This document shows positions 4,806-6,199 of a stretch of 6,199 nt of DNA, piece by piece (positions within the stretch are counted from its first letter, which is position 1; each line of letters opens with the position of its first letter). The translations under genes were made by a program, and so were the position numbers. The notes below the pieces were generated by a model. The model was not told the origin of the DNA, searched no databases, and saw only the letters and a program-made list of their open reading frames with translations. The DNA is from an uncultured Collinsella sp. (GTDB lineage Bacteria; Actinomycetota; Coriobacteriia; Coriobacteriales; Coriobacteriaceae): positions 1 through 6,199 of the forward strand of contig CABQMC010000093.1 of the NCBI GenBank assembly GCA_902465115.1, read 5' to 3'.

Positions 4806-6199
4806 TTACTTCTTGTTGCGCATCTGCGCTTCCATCTGGCGCAGCAGGTCCATATCGGACTTGGGGCCGCCCGTTCCCAGGCCACCCATACCGCCCAGAG
4901 CCATGGCATCTAGGCCGGGAATATTGGGCATGCGCATCTTTTTGCCCTTCTTACCCTTTTTGCCCTTCTTGCCGCCGGCCTGTGCCTGATTGGCCATCGT
5001 GCGCATGCGGCCCATCATCTTGTTCATCTCGCCCCACTGCTTCATAAGGCTATTGACCTCGGTGGGGGTCACGCCGGCGCCCTTGGCAATGCGGGCACGG
5101 CGCTGGCCATTAATGATGGAGGGACGCAGACGCTCCTCCTTGGTCATCGACATGATAATGGCCTCGTTCTTATCGAAGATGCCCTCGTCCAGGTTGCCAC
5201 CCATCTGGTTGAGCGCACGCTGGCCGCCGGGGAGCATGCCCAGGATGCCCTTCATGCCGCCCATCTTCTTGACGGCCTTCATCTGGTCGAGCATGTCGTT
5301 CATGGTGAAGCCCTCGCGCAGCATTCGCTCGGCAGCCTCGAGCTGCTCGGCGTCGGCCGCCTCCTGGGCCTTCTCGATAATGCCGACAACGTCGCCCATG
5401 CCAAGAATGCGCTTGGCCATACGATCGGGATAGAACGGCTCCAGCGAATCGGGCTTCTCGCCCATGCTCACGAACTTGATGGGCTTGCCGGTCACCTGGC
5501 GCACGGAAAGCGCGCCGCCGCCACGGGCATCGCCGTCGAGCTTGGAGATGATCACGCCGTCAAAGTCGGTGCGCTCGGCGAAGGTCGAGACGACGTTGAC
5601 AATATCCTGGCCGGTCATGGCATCGACGACCATCAGCACCTGATCGGGCTTGACGGCCTTCTTGATGTCCACGGCCTCCTGCATCATCTGCTCGTCGATC
5701 TGCAGACGACCGGCGGTATCGACGATGACCACGTCGCGCAGGTGGTCGACGGCCTCCTGGATGGCGCCCTTGGCGATATCGACCGGGTGCTCGCCGTCAC
5801 CGCGGAAGACCGGCACGCCGATCTCTCCGCCAAGCGTGGCCAGCTGGTCGGCAGCGGCAGGACGATAGACGTCGCACGCGGCGAGTAGCGGTGAGCGACC
5901 CTGCTTCTTGAGCAGATAAGCCAGCTTTACGGCTGCCGTAGTCTTACCGGAGCCCTGCAGGCCCACGAGCATGATGACATTGGGGATGCGGTTGCTAAAG
6001 ACGAGCTTGCTCTCGGTGGAACCGAGCATCTCGGTGAGCTCGTCGAGCACGATCTTGACGACGTTTTGCGCCGGTGACAGCGACTCCATGACCTCGGCGG
6101 TCATGCAGCGCTCCTTGGTCTTGGCGACAAACTCCTTGACGACCTTAAAGTTGACGTCGGCCTCGAGCAACGCCATGCGAATGTCGCGCATGGCAGAGG
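4806..6199 (-). CDS. ffh: Signal recognition particle protein Ffh (5' end beyond window)
   Basis: GTPase of the signal recognition particle. It binds the SRP RNA and the signal sequences of nascent proteins and delivers ribosomes to FtsY at the membrane. The frame is open to the right edge with 463 whole codons visible. The N-terminal 25-30 residues are missing, since RMALLEADVNFKVVK normally sits inside the N domain. Counting the ATG at 6191 as residue 1, seen are the P-loop GLQGSGKTT (77-85), CDVYRPAAADQL (106-117), DTAGR (158-162), SKLDGDARGGG (216-226) and GMGD (264-267). The Met-rich M domain follows, with the RNA-binding segment RRARIAKGAGV (364-374). After it come four GKK repeats and a 43-residue Met/Gly-rich tail ending QMRNKK. 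The ATG at 6191 is an internal methionine, not the start. Confidence 0.98.
   Translation of the reverse strand, partial: SAMRDIRMALLEADVNFKVVKEFVAKTKERCMTAEVMESLSPAQNVVKIVLDELTEMLGSTESKLVFSNRIPNVIMLVGLQGSGKTTAAVKLAYLLKKQGRSPLLAACDVYRPAAADQLATLGGEIGVPVFRGDGEHPVDIAKGAIQEAVDHLRDVVIVDTAGRLQIDEQMMQEAVDIKKAVKPDQVLMVVDAMTGQDIVNVVSTFAERTDFDGVIISKLDGDARGGGALSVRQVTGKPIKFVSMGEKPDSLEPFYPDRMAKRILGMGDVVGIIEKAQEAADAEQLEAAERMLREGFTMNDMLDQMKAVKKMGGMKGILGMLPGGQRALNQMGGNLDEGIFDKNEAIIMSMTKEERLRPSIINGQRRARIAKGAGVTPTEVNSLMKQWGEMNKMMGRMRTMANQAQAGGKKGKKGKKGKKMRMPNIPGLDAMALGGMGGLGTGGPKSDMDLLRQMEAQMRNKK
4938..4973 (-). repeat. Four tandem 9-bp units encoding (GKK)4 in Ffh
   Basis: Plus-strand units CTTTTTGCC, CTTCTTACC, CTTTTTGCC and CTTCTTGCC follow one another without gaps. 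They encode Gly-Lys-Lys four times in the linker between the Ffh M domain and its C-terminal tail. The first and third units are identical, and the second and fourth differ by one base. Unit loss or gain would keep the frame, so copy number may vary between strains. Confidence 0.85.

Noticed and set aside
6189..6191. ATG at 6191 as the ffh start codon
   Set aside because: It would remove the start of the N domain. The frame remains open to the window edge and family alignment shows the residue is internal.

Overview
This is a 6.2-kb, GC-rich chromosomal segment with ordinary bacterial gene density. It holds six protein-coding genes, two of them cut by the window edges, and no RNA genes, CRISPR arrays or insertion sequences. 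The mix suggests an anaerobic gut Actinomycetota of the Coriobacteriia (Collinsella-like): a DUF134/NifX-NifB protein, a Bacillus-type ThyA, a MATE pump, and an Ffh with a Lys/Gly-rich tail. That placement is inferred from gene style, not from a marker search.

Layout from left to right. A MATE-family multidrug exporter (minus strand, C-terminal end off the window) lies at 1-1233. A SpoU/TrmH-family RNA 2'-O-methyltransferase (minus) is at 1359-2273. Dihydrofolate reductase folA (minus, 2383-2901) and thymidylate synthase thyA (minus, 2911-3759) form a tight thyA-folA operon separated by 9 bp. A divergent gene on the plus strand (3926-4690) encodes a DUF134 helix-turn-helix domain fused to a NifX/NifB-type domain and a His/Cys-rich tail. 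It converges on ffh, the signal recognition particle GTPase (minus, 4806-6199, N-terminus off the window), and a 16-bp-stem hairpin separates the two.

ThyA converts dUMP to dTMP and oxidises methylene-tetrahydrofolate to dihydrofolate, and FolA regenerates tetrahydrofolate, so the operon is a complete thymidylate cycle. The RNA methyltransferase and the MATE pump follow in the same direction, but gaps of 109 and 125 bp make co-transcription uncertain.

The most interesting part is the 166-bp divergent region between thyA and the DUF134 gene. It carries a perfect 12-bp palindrome (TGACATATGTCA) next to the DUF134 ribosome binding site. An 11/12-matching copy sits 53 bp away, about five helical turns. 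This looks like a paired operator, plausibly bound by the DUF134 protein itself. That protein joins a DNA-binding domain, a possible metal-cluster-binding domain and a metal-ligand-rich tail in one chain. A good internal ribosome binding site and ATG at the domain boundary suggest that the NifX/NifB part could also be made separately.
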